Shown here piece after piece: positions 16,426 to 27,202 of a DNA stretch of 64,000 nucleotides (positions are counted from its first letter, which is position 1; each line of letters starts with the position of its first letter). Location of the stretch: NCBI GenBank assembly GCA_030645955.1, contig JAUSMR010000153.1, forward strand, positions 37,489 to 101,488, written 5' to 3'. The DNA is from Gallionella sp. Lineage in GTDB: Bacteria; Pseudomonadota; Gammaproteobacteria; Burkholderiales; Gallionellaceae. The position numbers and the translations under genes are program-made. Under the pieces are notes generated by a model. It had not been told where the DNA came from, searched no databases, and saw nothing but the letters and a program-made list of their open reading frames with translations.

Positions 16426-16476
16426 GTAGGGTGCATTCCATGCACCAATGGTGATGGTGCATGGAATGCACCCTAC
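16426..16476. repeat. GTAG-type REP-like palindrome
   Basis: A 51-bp near-perfect palindrome beginning GTAGGGTGCATTCC and ending GGAATGCACCCTAC, lying between divergent purT and the aldolase gene. Related elements occur at 33699-33748 and 58530-58581, with shorter or variant forms near 20403, 30179, 30768 and 63858. The GTAG head and CTAC tail match the tetranucleotide of REP sequences mobilised by RAYT transposases. No RAYT gene is seen here. Confidence 0.8.
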
Positions 16477-16549
16477 TTCACTGCAACATTTTGCGCGTCA
16501 ACAGGAGTAACATAACCATTCTATTCCAACCATCATAGGGAGCGAGATC

Positions 16550-17599
16550 ATGACGAACATCGTGCAATTATTGGGTGATGAAGCAGAACATTTGCTGGGT
16601 TATCGTTGCACTGGCATTCCCAAAGAATCGCTGCACCTGCCGGGCGCGGATTACGTGGATCGCGTGGTGGCGATGAAAGACCGCAAGACTGGCGTGCTGC
16701 GCAGCATGCAAGCCCTGTATGGGCACGGACGGCTGGCGAACAGCGGCTATCTGTCGCTGCTGCCGGTGGATCAGGGCGTGGAACATTCCGGTGGCGCCTC
16801 GTTCGCGCCGAATCCGATTTATTTCGATCCGGAAAACATCGTCAAGCTCGCCATCGAAGGCGGCTGCAACGGCGTGGCCTCGACGCTCGGCGTGCTGTCC
16901 TCGGTGGCGCGCCGCTATGCGCACAAGATTCCGTTCATCGTCAAAATCAACCACAACGAAATACTGACCTACCCCAACATATTCGACCAGACGCTGTTCG
17001 CCAGCGTGGATCAGGCCTTCAACATGGGCGCGGTGGCGGTGGGCGCGACGGTGTTCTACGGCTCCGAACATTCGCGCCGCCAGATTCAGGAAATTTCCGA
17101 TGCGTTTGAACACGCGCATGAACTCGGCATGGCGACCATCCTGTGGGCTTACTTGCGCAATCCTGCATTCAAGACTGCCGACAAGGACTACCACGTAGCC
17201 GCCGACCTGACCGGACAGGCCAACCACCTCGCCGTCACCATCAACGCCGACATCGTCAAGCAGAAGATGGCCGAGAACAACGGCGGCTACAACGCCATCA
17301 AATTCGGCAAGACCCATCCCAAGGTATACAGCGAACTCACCACCGACCACCCCATCGACCTGGTACGCTACCAGGTGGCGAACTGCTATATGGGGCGTGT
17401 CGGCATGATCAATTCCGGCGGCGAATCGGGCAAGAATGATCTGCAACAGGCGGTGCGCACCGCGGTGATCAACAAGCGTGCGGGCGGCATGGGGCTGATC
17501 TCCGGGCGCAAGGCGTTCCAGAAACCGATGCAGGACGGCATCGCGCTGCTCAATGCGATTCAGGATGTGTATTCATCAAAAGAAGTGACTGTGGCGTAA
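16550..17599 (+). CDS. fbaB: Class I fructose-bisphosphate aldolase (DhnA/FbaB family)
   Basis: A 349-residue archaeal-type class I aldolase that interconverts fructose-1,6-bisphosphate with DHAP and GAP in glycolysis/gluconeogenesis. The [14 protein letters not shown] region (about residues 226-239) holds the Schiff-base lysine of the family, and [13 protein letters not shown] (about 70-82) is also characteristic. An AGGGAGCGAG ribosome site precedes the ATG. In an autotroph it would act in gluconeogenesis or the Calvin cycle; this is inferred. Confidence 0.94.
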   Translation: MTNIVQLLGDEAEHLLGYRCTGIPKESLHLPGADYVDRVVAMKDRKTGVLRSMQALYGHGRLANSGYLSLLPVDQGVEHSGGASFAPNPIYFDPENIVKLAIEGGCNGVASTLGVLSSVARRYAHKIPFIVKINHNEILTYPNIFDQTLFASVDQAFNMGAVAVGATVFYGSEHSRRQIQEISDAFEHAHELGMATILWAYLRNPAFKTADKDYHVAADLTGQANHLAVTINADIVKQKMAENNGGYNAIKFGKTHPKVYSELTTDHPIDLVRYQVANCYMGRVGMINSGGESGKNDLQQAVRTAVINKRAGGMGLISGRKAFQKPMQDGIALLNAIQDVYSSKEVTVA

Positions 17600-17619
17600 C
17601 TTATTGCGGAGGATTGTCC

Positions 17620-18423
17620 ATGAAAAAGAACATCTCGATTGCTGTTGCTGTAGTTGTCATTGTTGGCGGCCTCGCCGCTTATCTCTACTGGCCGCAAAGC
17701 CAGCCGGAACCAGAACCGGTATACGTGCAAGCCCCGCCGCCCCCGCCTCCACCGCCGCCTGAACCAGAGGTGAGCCAGGTGATCGAGACTCCCCCGGCAG
17801 CACCCGCGTTGCCAGTGCTGGCTGAAAGCGACAGTTACATGCTCGATGCCCTGGCCGGACTGGTCGGCAATAAATCGTTGATGAAGGTCTTCCATACCGA
17901 GCGGATAATCCATAATATCGTCGCTACCATCGACAACCTGCCGAGCAGGCGCGCGCCGATGAGCGTGATGCCGGTCGAACGGGCACCGGGCAAGTTTGTC
18001 ACTGCAGGCACGGAAAGCGACCCGTCCATCAGCACCAAAAACGCAGCGCGCTACACGCCCTACGTGAAAATCGCCGAGGCGGTCGACGCCAAAAAACTGG
18101 TCGAGCTTTATGTCCGTCTCTATCCTCTGTTCCAGCAGGCCTACGAAAAGCTGGGCTACCCGAAGAAATATTTCAATGACCGCCTGATCGTGGCGCTCGA
18201 CAACCTCCTGGCTGCGCCGGACATCAAGGAACCAGTCAGACTGGTTCAGCCCAATGTGTTTTACCTGTTTGCCGACCCCGATCTTGAAGAGCGTTCCATC
18301 GGCCAGCGTATCCTGATGCGGACAGGCAGCAAGAATGAGGCAATAATCAAAGGCAAGCTGCGCGAGATCAAACAGGAACTGATACTCCACATGCATGAGA
18401 AGAAAGTGGAGAGTGCTGGGTAA
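17620..18423 (+). CDS. Membrane-anchored DUF3014 protein
   Basis: A 267-residue protein with an N-terminal membrane anchor (ISIAVAVVVIVGGLAAYLYW, residues 4-23). A proline-rich stretch (residues about 28-46, including nine consecutive prolines) would span the periplasm. The globular domain has the DUF3014 pattern (SDSYMLDALAGLVG; FVTAGTESDPSISTKNAARYTPYV). Its function is unknown. The ATG at 17620 with GGAGG upstream is preferred over an in-frame TTG two codons earlier. It lies 20 bp after fbaB and may be co-transcribed. Confidence 0.82.
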   Translation: MKKNISIAVAVVVIVGGLAAYLYWPQSQPEPEPVYVQAPPPPPPPPPEPEVSQVIETPPAAPALPVLAESDSYMLDALAGLVGNKSLMKVFHTERIIHNIVATIDNLPSRRAPMSVMPVERAPGKFVTAGTESDPSISTKNAARYTPYVKIAEAVDAKKLVELYVRLYPLFQQAYEKLGYPKKYFNDRLIVALDNLLAAPDIKEPVRLVQPNVFYLFADPDLEERSIGQRILMRTGSKNEAIIKGKLREIKQELILHMHEKKVESAG

Positions 18424-18461
18424 TCGGGACTTTATTGATCCGGCACAGTGAAGTATTAACC

Positions 18462-18526
18462 CCGTTCGGGCTGAGCTTGTCGAAGCCCGTTCTCCTTTCG
18501 ACAAACTCAAGGCGAACGGGCTTCAA
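18462..18526. repeat. Dispersed palindromic repeat (GAGCTTGTCGAA type)
   Basis: An imperfect palindrome pairing CGTTCGGGCTGAGCTTGTCGA with its inverse CGACAAACTCAAGGCGAACGGG, between convergent genes. This is a widespread proteobacterial intergenic repeat. A related variant appears in frame inside cusB and the DUF411 gene. Confidence 0.75.
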
Positions 18527-18567
18527 ACATAATCTGGCCGAATCAATAATTGTCACTCAGGTTCAAA

Positions 18568-20127
18568 TCAAACCCTGATTTCCATAATCTCCGTTACCGG
18601 CAGTGCCGCGATATCGCCCAGCTTCTCATTGCGCGAGGTGTTGAGATTCTCCAGTTCAGCGATGCGGGAATAGGACGCACCGACAAACACCTCACGCCCG
18701 TCGGCATCATGGCGGCGGATGCCGAATTGCACGCGTTGCCGCACTTCTGCGGGTAACTTGCCGAGCAGGTTCTTGGTGGCCCAGATGGCACCGCCGCGTG
18801 CGAAGTCGGACAACCGCGCGGCGCGGTTGATGGTGTCACCCAGCACGGTGAATTCCACCTTGGTTTCGATGTGAAAGATGCCCAGCCATTCCTGCCCTTC
18901 GTTGAGGCCGGTATTGAGATACAACTCGTTCAGCCAGCTCTTGCGCAACTGCCATTCCTTGCTGATCCTGCGCATCGTGGCCTTCATCTCCTGCGCACAC
19001 ATCAGCGCGTTGAAGATGTAGTTGCAGTCAGGCTGCGGGAAAAAGTAGTACACCATGCCGTCGCCCACATGCTTGCCGTGGGTGCCGTAATACTTGCGGA
19101 AGATCGGCTCCATGGTGGACCAGATTTGGTTGATGAGTTCGAAGTATTCTTCCGGCGGCAGTTCGGTGCAAATGCGCACCGAGTTCTGCAAGTCCGCAAC
19201 CAGCACGGCGACGTCCGTCAGCACAGGCAGATGTTTTTTCAGCAGGTTGCGGATCACTTCGTCGCGCCGTTCCAGCAACCCCAGCAAACTGTCGTTGTCG
19301 CTGTCGTCGTGACTGGGCTGATAGATGAGCAGGATACCTTCGCGGTAATAGGAGGCATAGACGTTGTAGCGGGCAACCTCGCCGTTTCCCAGGTGCAGAG
19401 TGAGAGGCAGTTGCATCAGCGTACCGCCGGGACGTGCTTCGGCCAGAGATTCTCCCGTTTGCATGACCGGAATGTCAGACTGACCGGTGAGTACGTCCAT
19501 CAAATCGTTGCGCGTAAGGCGTCCCTTGCCCAGCAGCAGATAGAATTGCAGCAACTTCTCACGATTGGCGCCACTCCTGCCCAGTCGCCCCTTGAGCAAG
19601 TAGGCCAGCGCGTTGCGTTCCTTGATGTCTGCGGGCAAGCGATCAAATTCGCCCAACAGTTCAGTGCGCGCTTCTTCGTTGTACCAGGTGATCTCGAAGT
19701 TGTAGTTGACCATGTAGGCCGGGAAAGGGATATGGTCAATAGTAAGCCGGAGCAGACTGGATTGGACTGGCGCGGCAGGTTGGGACGCATCCTGTTTATC
19801 CGCCGCGACGGACTCCGCAGCAGATTCGGGGAGAGGAGTGTGAGTCGTCTTGAGCACCTGCACCGGTGCCTCCGGTATCTGGAAACCATCCAACTCCAGT
19901 TGCCGGGCAATTTCTGCCATGGCATAGCCATCCTTTTTCAATTGCCGGATGCGTTTCAGGCGCGTCAGTACTTCGCTGGGAAAATAGCCGAGTTGGCGCG
20001 CCTGGGTCGAAGCTCCCGGTTCTGGATTCTTCACCAGCGGGCGCGGTAACAGCCCCTGCGAGATGTAGTTGTTGAGCGTGGCACGGGAAATATTTGCGGC
20101 CTGCATTACCTCAAAACTGGTCAGCAT
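18568..20127 (-). CDS. MerR-type HTH - PAS - class III adenylate cyclase fusion
   Basis: A 519-residue three-part protein. Residues 1-75 form a MerR-like winged helix (SFEVMQAANISRATLNNYIS). A PAS-like domain follows (about 130-270: LRLTIDHIPFPAYMVNYNFEITWYNEEA). Residues about 305-490 form a class III cyclase catalytic domain with metal aspartates (VLVADLQNSV, HVGDGMVYYF) and the GDTINRAARL transition-state asparagine/arginine motif. It would bind DNA and possibly make cAMP under sensory control. The combination is rare. A run of TAGACAG boxes directly upstream suggests autoregulation. Confidence 0.88.
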   Translation of the reverse strand: MLTSFEVMQAANISRATLNNYISQGLLPRPLVKNPEPGASTQARQLGYFPSEVLTRLKRIRQLKKDGYAMAEIARQLELDGFQIPEAPVQVLKTTHTPLPESAAESVAADKQDASQPAAPVQSSLLRLTIDHIPFPAYMVNYNFEITWYNEEARTELLGEFDRLPADIKERNALAYLLKGRLGRSGANREKLLQFYLLLGKGRLTRNDLMDVLTGQSDIPVMQTGESLAEARPGGTLMQLPLTLHLGNGEVARYNVYASYYREGILLIYQPSHDDSDNDSLLGLLERRDEVIRNLLKKHLPVLTDVAVLVADLQNSVRICTELPPEEYFELINQIWSTMEPIFRKYYGTHGKHVGDGMVYYFFPQPDCNYIFNALMCAQEMKATMRRISKEWQLRKSWLNELYLNTGLNEGQEWLGIFHIETKVEFTVLGDTINRAARLSDFARGGAIWATKNLLGKLPAEVRQRVQFGIRRHDADGREVFVGASYSRIAELENLNTSRNEKLGDIAALPVTEIMEIRV

Positions 20128-20130
20128 AAT

Positions 20131-20300
20131 TTAGACAGGCTAACTGTATAATTAGACAGTTGCATATTTAAACCTTCAGGCCGTATATGTCAAGATAATT
20201 TTGACATGAAGGTAATTCGCTATCTAATTGCCGCGAAGACAAAATTAAATCTTATTTGCTGCGACATAGACAGTACAGCGAACTGTCTAACAGTATAAAT
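20131..20300. promoter_or_regulatory. Cluster of TAGACAG/CTGTCTA boxes upstream of the MerR-cyclase gene
   Basis: Four copies of TAGACAG or its inverse occur at 20132-20138, 20153-20159, 20267-20273 and 20283-20289. Partial copies are CTGTATAA (20144-20151) and GACAGTA near 20301. They form inverted pairs spaced like MerR-family operators. The region is AT-rich and gene-free. Binding by the adjacent MerR-type protein is inference. Confidence 0.45.
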
Positions 20301-20402
20301 GACAGTATTCGAACATCAGCAGCATCCGGTTAATTTACGCATTCATGCGCCCAAGCCAGCCATTGGCGCGTTTGCAGCAAGCGTAGCGTGCCACGCACCA
20401 GA

Positions 20403-20429
20403 GCCATTGGTGCACGGAGTGCACCCTAT
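20403..20429. repeat. Partial GTAG-type REP-like element
   Basis: A fragment TTGGTGCACGGAGTGCACCCTA lying at the end of the EamA gene resembles the right half of the palindrome at 16426-16476. It is degenerate, with no matching left arm beyond GCACCAGAGCC. Confidence 0.5.
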
Positions 20430-21322
20430 TTTGATTCTGTATACAGCTTCCCCGATAGCAAACTGGCGGAAATAATCAACAGCGCGCCGAGCCAGTCGCG
20501 CAGTTGCATCGCTTCATCGGCAAGAAAATATGACGAGACGGCGGCGACCACCAGTTCGAACAGGAACATGATGATGGCGCGGTTGGCGGGCAGATGGGCA
20601 ATGGCATACTGCACGGCGAAGCTGACGGCGCACAGCACGATGCCGAGCAGCGCGAGTATCAGCCAGGCCTGCGCATCAATCGCCAGCAGTTGATTTTGCA
20701 TGCCGCCTTGCCACCACAGCAGCGGCGCGGTCAGCAGGGCGGTGCCGAGCCACACGCTGTAGGACTTCACCTCCAAGCTCAAATGCGCGGCTCGCCGCGA
20801 CACCACGTTGGACAGCGCGAAGCCCATGCCTGCCGACAGGCCGATCCATTCGGCTGGATTATTTGGCAGCGGCAAGCCGAGTTGCGGCTCCCACAGCATG
20901 ATGACCGCGCCGCCGAAGGACAACGTAATGATGAGGTAGCCATAGCGATTGAGCCGCTCGCCGAGCAGCCAATAGGAAAACAATATCGTCCACAGCGGCG
21001 CAAGATAGAACAGCAGCAGCACACGCATCACCTCACCGTGCAGCACCGCCAGCACATAGCCGAAATTCGCCCAGCCCGCGCTCAACAGTAAAGCCACCGC
21101 CCACCAACCTGCCCCGTCGTTATTATGCAGGCGCAGCTCACGCCACACGCGCGGCAGCATGAACGCGCCGCACAGCATCGCCAGCAGATAGGTGGCCAGC
21201 GTCGCCAGCGTGCCGGAGACGCCGGCATCCTGCAACACGCGGAAGGGATACCAGATCAGCCCCCATACCAGCGCGCCGGTCAATACACTGGCAATCGGCA
21301 ATACATTTTGTTTTGATGGCAC
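20426..21322 (-). CDS. EamA-family (DMT superfamily) membrane transporter
   Basis: A 298-residue protein with ten predicted membrane helices in two repeats (residues about 10-145 and 155-290), the DMT/EamA architecture. The first repeat begins GALVWGLIWYPFRVLQDAG. Substrates in this family vary (metabolite efflux) and cannot be told from sequence. It is divergent from dapC with a 69-bp gap; its C-terminus is followed by a REP fragment. Confidence 0.85.
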   Translation of the reverse strand: MPSKQNVLPIASVLTGALVWGLIWYPFRVLQDAGVSGTLATLATYLLAMLCGAFMLPRVWRELRLHNNDGAGWWAVALLLSAGWANFGYVLAVLHGEVMRVLLLFYLAPLWTILFSYWLLGERLNRYGYLIITLSFGGAVIMLWEPQLGLPLPNNPAEWIGLSAGMGFALSNVVSRRAAHLSLEVKSYSVWLGTALLTAPLLWWQGGMQNQLLAIDAQAWLILALLGIVLCAVSFAVQYAIAHLPANRAIIMFLFELVVAAVSSYFLADEAMQLRDWLGALLIISASLLSGKLYTESK

Positions 21323-21391
21323 TGGCCAGCCCCTAATTATGCAATGCGCCCTTATAATGCGCGCTGATTTTCGCTACCTGTTAAATTCTGA

Positions 21392-22702
21392 ATGAATCCC
21401 GACCTCAATCGTTTACAGCCCTACCCGTTCCAGAAACTCGCCGCGCTGTTTCGCGAAGTCCAGCCGAACCCGGATTATCGTGCTATCAGTCTGTCCATCG
21501 GCGAACCGAAACACGCCACGCCGCAGTTCATCAAGGATGCGCTGACCGCCAATCTCGACGGGCTGGCAAATTATCCCACAACCGCAGGCAGCGATGCGCT
21601 GCGCAGTGCCATCGCGACTTGGCTGGCGACTCGCTACGGTATTCCGCTGCCGGATGCCAAGACCCAGGTTCTGCCGGTGAACGGCAGCCGCGAGGCGTTG
21701 TTCGCATTCGCCCAAGCGGTGATCGATCGCAGCAAAAGCAATCCTGCCGTGGTCTGCCCCAACCCGTTCTACCAGATTTACGAAGGTGCGGCGTTGCTGG
21801 CCGGGGCCACGCCCTGCTTCCTCAACACCCTGCCGGAAGACGACTACGCGCTGAATTTCGCGCAACTGCCGGAAGAGGTCTGGACACGCACCCAACTGAT
21901 TTATGTGTGCTCTCCCGGCAACCCGACCGGGCATGTGATGCCGCTGGCAGAGTGGCAGATACTGTTCGAGATGTCCGACCGCTACGGTTTCGTGATCGCC
22001 TCGGATGAGTGCTATTCGGAGATTTATTTTGTTGCGCCATCGGAGGGCAGAACAGGGGCCCCGCGCAGCGGGGGTGTGACCCCGGAGATGGATGCAGCGG
22101 CCGCTTCAAATAAACTTGGCTCAACTATGCCCTCTCGCGGACGCACGCCGCTCGGCGCGCTGCAAGCCGCTCAACAACTGGGGCGCAGCGACTACCGCAA
22201 TCTGGTGGTTTTCTCCAGTTTATCGAAACGCTCCAACTTGCCCGGCATGCGCTCCGGCTTTGTCGCTGGGGATGCCAGGGTGATCGAAAAATTTACGCTG
22301 TATCGCACCTATCACGGCTCGGCAATGAATCCGGCGATACAAGCCGCCAGCATCGCCGCGTGGAATGATGAAGCGCACGTCGCGGAAAACCGCCGTCTGT
22401 ATACGGAGAAATTCGCCATGGTGCTGGAGATACTCAAACCGGTGTTGCCGGTTACCTTGCCGGATGCCGGCTTCTATATGTGGATACGCACGCCGGTTGC
22501 CGACACCGACTTCGCGCAAGCCTTGTATCGCGACTATAATGTAACCGTGTTGCCGGGCAGCTATCTGGCGCGTACCGCGCAGGGAGTGAATCCCGGCGAA
22601 AATTTTGTGCGGCTGGCACTGGTTGCAGATACGGAAGAGACTGTGGAAGCCGCACAACGAATAGCAAAATTCAGTCGTAAGTTATTAGACGTAAGTTGTT
22701 AG
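21392..22702 (+). CDS. dapC: N-succinyldiaminopimelate aminotransferase DapC, with in-frame insertion
   Basis: A 436-residue PLP aminotransferase of the lysine/diaminopimelate pathway (fold type I). SPGNPTGHVM (about residues 172-181), SDECYSEIYF (about 201-210) and the PLP-lysine region FSSLSKRSNLPGMRSG (about 273-288) are intact. The family is usually about 395-400 residues. The excess is a low-complexity insert at residues about 212-247, right after SEIYFV. The last residues (SRKLLDVSC) are encoded by the first bases of an intergenic repeat (22674-22765). It heads dapC-dapD-pilU-dapE-prmB. Confidence 0.92.
   Translation: MNPDLNRLQPYPFQKLAALFREVQPNPDYRAISLSIGEPKHATPQFIKDALTANLDGLANYPTTAGSDALRSAIATWLATRYGIPLPDAKTQVLPVNGSREALFAFAQAVIDRSKSNPAVVCPNPFYQIYEGAALLAGATPCFLNTLPEDDYALNFAQLPEEVWTRTQLIYVCSPGNPTGHVMPLAEWQILFEMSDRYGFVIASDECYSEIYFVAPSEGRTGAPRSGGVTPEMDAAAASNKLGSTMPSRGRTPLGALQAAQQLGRSDYRNLVVFSSLSKRSNLPGMRSGFVAGDARVIEKFTLYRTYHGSAMNPAIQAASIAAWNDEAHVAENRRLYTEKFAMVLEILKPVLPVTLPDAGFYMWIRTPVADTDFAQALYRDYNVTVLPGSYLARTAQGVNPGENFVRLALVADTEETVEAAQRIAKFSRKLLDVSC
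22029..22132 (+). repeat. In-frame insertion inside dapC
   Basis: About 104 bp with imperfect terminal inverted sequence (GGAGGGCA … TGCCCTC) and internal GGGGCCCCGCGCAGCGGGGG palindrome. It is translated as a Gly/Ser/Arg-rich loop between SEIYF and the normal PLG-LQAAQQ segment. It keeps the reading frame. I see no second copy in the window. Confidence 0.55.
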
Positions 22703-22765
22703 TTGGCGTTGTCCGCTGCGCGTTTCTTGTTTTAACTTACGTCTTACGACTGCCAACTATCAACT
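22674..22765 (+). repeat. Palindromic repeat, left copy flanking dapD
   Basis: About 90 bp rich in ACGTAAG/CTTACGT and TTAGTTGG with central CCGCTGCGCG. It begins inside the dapC 3' end and fills the gap to dapD. The copy at 23611-23703 is the same element in the opposite orientation (centre CGCGCAGCGG). Confidence 0.7.
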
Positions 22766-22786
22766 TTAAATTTACTGGAAATCACC

Positions 22787-23608
22787 ATGGATCAATTGCA
22801 GCAAACCATCGAACAAGCTTTTGAACGCCGCGCCGAAATCACCCCGCGCAATGCAGATGCGCAGCTCAAAGAAGCGGTGGATAACGTCATCACCCAGCTC
22901 GATCAGGGCAAGCTGCGCGTCGCAGAAAAAATTGACGGCCAATGGGTAACCCATCAATGGCTGAAGAAGGCCGTACTGTTGTCGTTCCGCCTGGAAGACA
23001 ACGCCTTCATCAAGGGCGGCTTTACCAACTATTACGACAAAGTCCCCTCCAAGTTCGCCGACTACAACAGCCACGATTTTCGCGAAGGCGGTTTCCGCGT
23101 TGTGCCTCCGGCTGCTGCGCGCAGAGGCGCATACATCGCCAAAAACGTGGTGTTGATGCCCTCCTACGTGAACATCGGCGCATATGTCGACGAAGGCACC
23201 ATGGTGGACACCTGGGCGACAGTCGGCTCCTGCGCGCAGATCGGCAAGAATGTACACTTGAGCGGCGGTGTAGGCATCGGCGGCGTGCTGGAACCGGTAC
23301 AGGCCAACCCTACCATCATCGGCGACAACTGCTTCATCGGCGCGCGCTCGGAGATTGTGGAAGGTGTGATTCTTGAAGACAACGTGGTGATTTCGATGGG
23401 CGTATTCATCAGCCAGAGCACCAAGATCTACGACCGCGAAACTGGCGAGGTTCACTATGGCCGGGTACCATCCGGCTCGGTGGTTGTTAGCGGCAACCTG
23501 CCTTCCAAGGACGGCAGTTACAGCTTGTACTGCGCGGTGATTGTAAAAAAAGTCGATACCAAGACTTTGTCCAAGGTGGGCATCAACGAATTGTTGAGAG
23601 GCATCTAA
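22787..23608 (+). CDS. dapD: 2,3,4,5-tetrahydropyridine-2,6-dicarboxylate N-succinyltransferase DapD
   Basis: A 273-residue trimeric left-handed beta-helix acyltransferase. It succinylates tetrahydrodipicolinate in the succinylase branch of lysine/peptidoglycan synthesis. Hexapeptide repeats run from about residue 105 to 215 ([21 protein letters not shown] onward). Length is normal. It stands between dapC and pilU, bracketed by inverted copies of one repeat, with dapE 1.4 kb further on. Confidence 0.96.
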   Translation: MDQLQQTIEQAFERRAEITPRNADAQLKEAVDNVITQLDQGKLRVAEKIDGQWVTHQWLKKAVLLSFRLEDNAFIKGGFTNYYDKVPSKFADYNSHDFREGGFRVVPPAAARRGAYIAKNVVLMPSYVNIGAYVDEGTMVDTWATVGSCAQIGKNVHLSGGVGIGGVLEPVQANPTIIGDNCFIGARSEIVEGVILEDNVVISMGVFISQSTKIYDRETGEVHYGRVPSGSVVVSGNLPSKDGSYSLYCAVIVKKVDTKTLSKVGINELLRGI

Positions 23609-23610
23609 AT

Positions 23611-23703
23611 GCAGACGTAAGACATAAGACGCAAGTCGTTAGTTAAAGTAAAACCGCGCAGCGGCAATACCAACTAATAACTTACGTCTAACGTCTATCA
23701 ACT
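23611..23703 (-). repeat. Palindromic repeat, right copy flanking dapD (inverted)
   Basis: About 92 bp that aligns, as reverse complement, with the element at 22674-22765: ACGTAAGTTATTAGTTGG, then CCGCTGCGCGG, then TTTAACT. Two inverted copies therefore enclose dapD exactly. Confidence 0.7.
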
Positions 23704-23719
23704 GTTTCAGGAGACCGAC

Positions 23720-24892
23720 ATGATCATTACACCGTTACTTCAACTGGCAGCAAGCAAAAATGCTTCCGACTTGTTTTTCTCGGTCGGGGCGCCGGTCAAT
23801 ATCAAAATCGACGGCATCGCCATGCCAGTCAATGCACAGCTTCTGGAAGCGGAAGTCGTCAAGCGCATTGCCTATGAAATGATGACTCCGAAGCAAATCG
23901 CCGAGTTCGAGTCGGAGATGGAAATGAATTTTTCGTTCCATGCCGAAGGTATCGGCAACTTCCGCGCCAACATTTTTCGTCAGCGCGGCAATGTTGCCGT
24001 CGTGATTCGTTTTATCAAGGCCAAGATCGGAAGCTCCGAAGAACTCAATCTGCCTGACATACTAAAAGTGTTGATCATGGAAAAACGCGGCCTGATCCTG
24101 GTGGTCGGCGCGACCGGTTCGGGAAAATCAACCACGCTTGCCGCCATGATCGAGCATCGCAGCCATAACATGAGCGGCCATATCCTGACCATCGAGGAGC
24201 CTATCGAATATATTTTCAAACACGGAAAGTCCATCGTTAACCAACGCGAGATCGGCACCGACACGCTCTCTTATGAAAACGCTTTGTCCAGCGGGATGCG
24301 CGAGGCGCCGGACGTGCTGATGATCGGAGAAGTCCGTGATCGCGACACACTCAAACACGCGTTGATCTTCGCCCAGACCGGACACCTGTGCCTGGCAACC
24401 CTGCATGCCAACAACAGCTATCACGCGCTGAATCGTATCGTGAATTTCTTCCCGTATGAATCACGCAGGGGCGTATTGGCAGACCTGTCAATGTGCTTGC
24501 GCGCGGTGATCTCGCAACGCCTGGTGCGCAATGTGCACGGCAAGCAGGTTCCCGCAGTGGAAATCCTGCTGAACACCTCACTGATAGCCGACCAAATCAA
24601 GAACGATGAACTCGACAAGATTCGCGAGTCCATTGAAAAAAGCGTTTCCGCCGGTTCGCAAACCTTCGAGCAAGCCCTCTACAAACTGTTCAAATCCGGG
24701 CAAATCACCAAAGAAGAGGCAATGCGCAACGCCGATTCAGCAAGCAATTTGTCCTCGCTGGTCGACTTTGCGGAACGCACCAATACCAACCTGAAAGCAC
24801 CCGCGTTTGATCCCAATCAGGTTGCCAAAAAAAGTTCATCCTCACAAGCCGATTTTAGCGAAATCAAGCTTAACCTGAACGAACCTAAATGA
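23720..24892 (+). CDS. pilU: PilT/PilU-type pilus retraction ATPase (PilU)
   Basis: A 390-residue secretion ATPase with Walker A GATGSGKST (residues 130-138), Walker B/Asp box (DVLMIGEVRD) and the His-box LCLATLHANNSYHAL. These cytoplasmic hexamers retract type IV pili. A methionine-rich AYEMMTPKQ segment and a C-terminal extension past residue 340 resemble PilU more than PilT. Its insertion among dap genes is unusual functionally, but spacing suggests co-transcription. AGGAGACC precedes the ATG. Confidence 0.88.
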   Translation: MIITPLLQLAASKNASDLFFSVGAPVNIKIDGIAMPVNAQLLEAEVVKRIAYEMMTPKQIAEFESEMEMNFSFHAEGIGNFRANIFRQRGNVAVVIRFIKAKIGSSEELNLPDILKVLIMEKRGLILVVGATGSGKSTTLAAMIEHRSHNMSGHILTIEEPIEYIFKHGKSIVNQREIGTDTLSYENALSSGMREAPDVLMIGEVRDRDTLKHALIFAQTGHLCLATLHANNSYHALNRIVNFFPYESRRGVLADLSMCLRAVISQRLVRNVHGKQVPAVEILLNTSLIADQIKNDELDKIRESIEKSVSAGSQTFEQALYKLFKSGQITKEEAMRNADSASNLSSLVDFAERTNTNLKAPAFDPNQVAKKSSSSQADFSEIKLNLNEPK

Positions 24893-27056
<2,164 letters not shown>

Positions 27057-27081
27057 CTTGCAGCAATTAGAAATTCAGAAT

Positions 27082-27195
27082 TTCGGGATGAAGCGCAAGG
27101 AGCCGCACAGCGAATGACGAGACATACCGCAAAGGTAGGCGAGGAATGAGCGAGCACGCGACGCCGCGATTCGCCTGAAATTTGGATTTATTGAG
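27082..27195 (+). repeat. Dispersed 114-bp repeat, copy A
   Basis: Located between prmB and hpnC. It shares with 48056-48170 the blocks TTCGGGATGAAGCGCAAGG, CAGCGAATGACGAG, GGAATGAGCGAGCACGCGAC and TTTATTGAG in the same order and spacing. Only a short central part differs. No coding potential is evident. Confidence 0.8.
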
Positions 27196-27202
27196 ACTCA
27201 GA

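Noticed and set aside
17560..18510. Minus-strand frame beginning SLSKGERASTSSARTG
   Set aside because: The start is translated intergenic repeat, and the rest is antisense to the DUF3014 gene.
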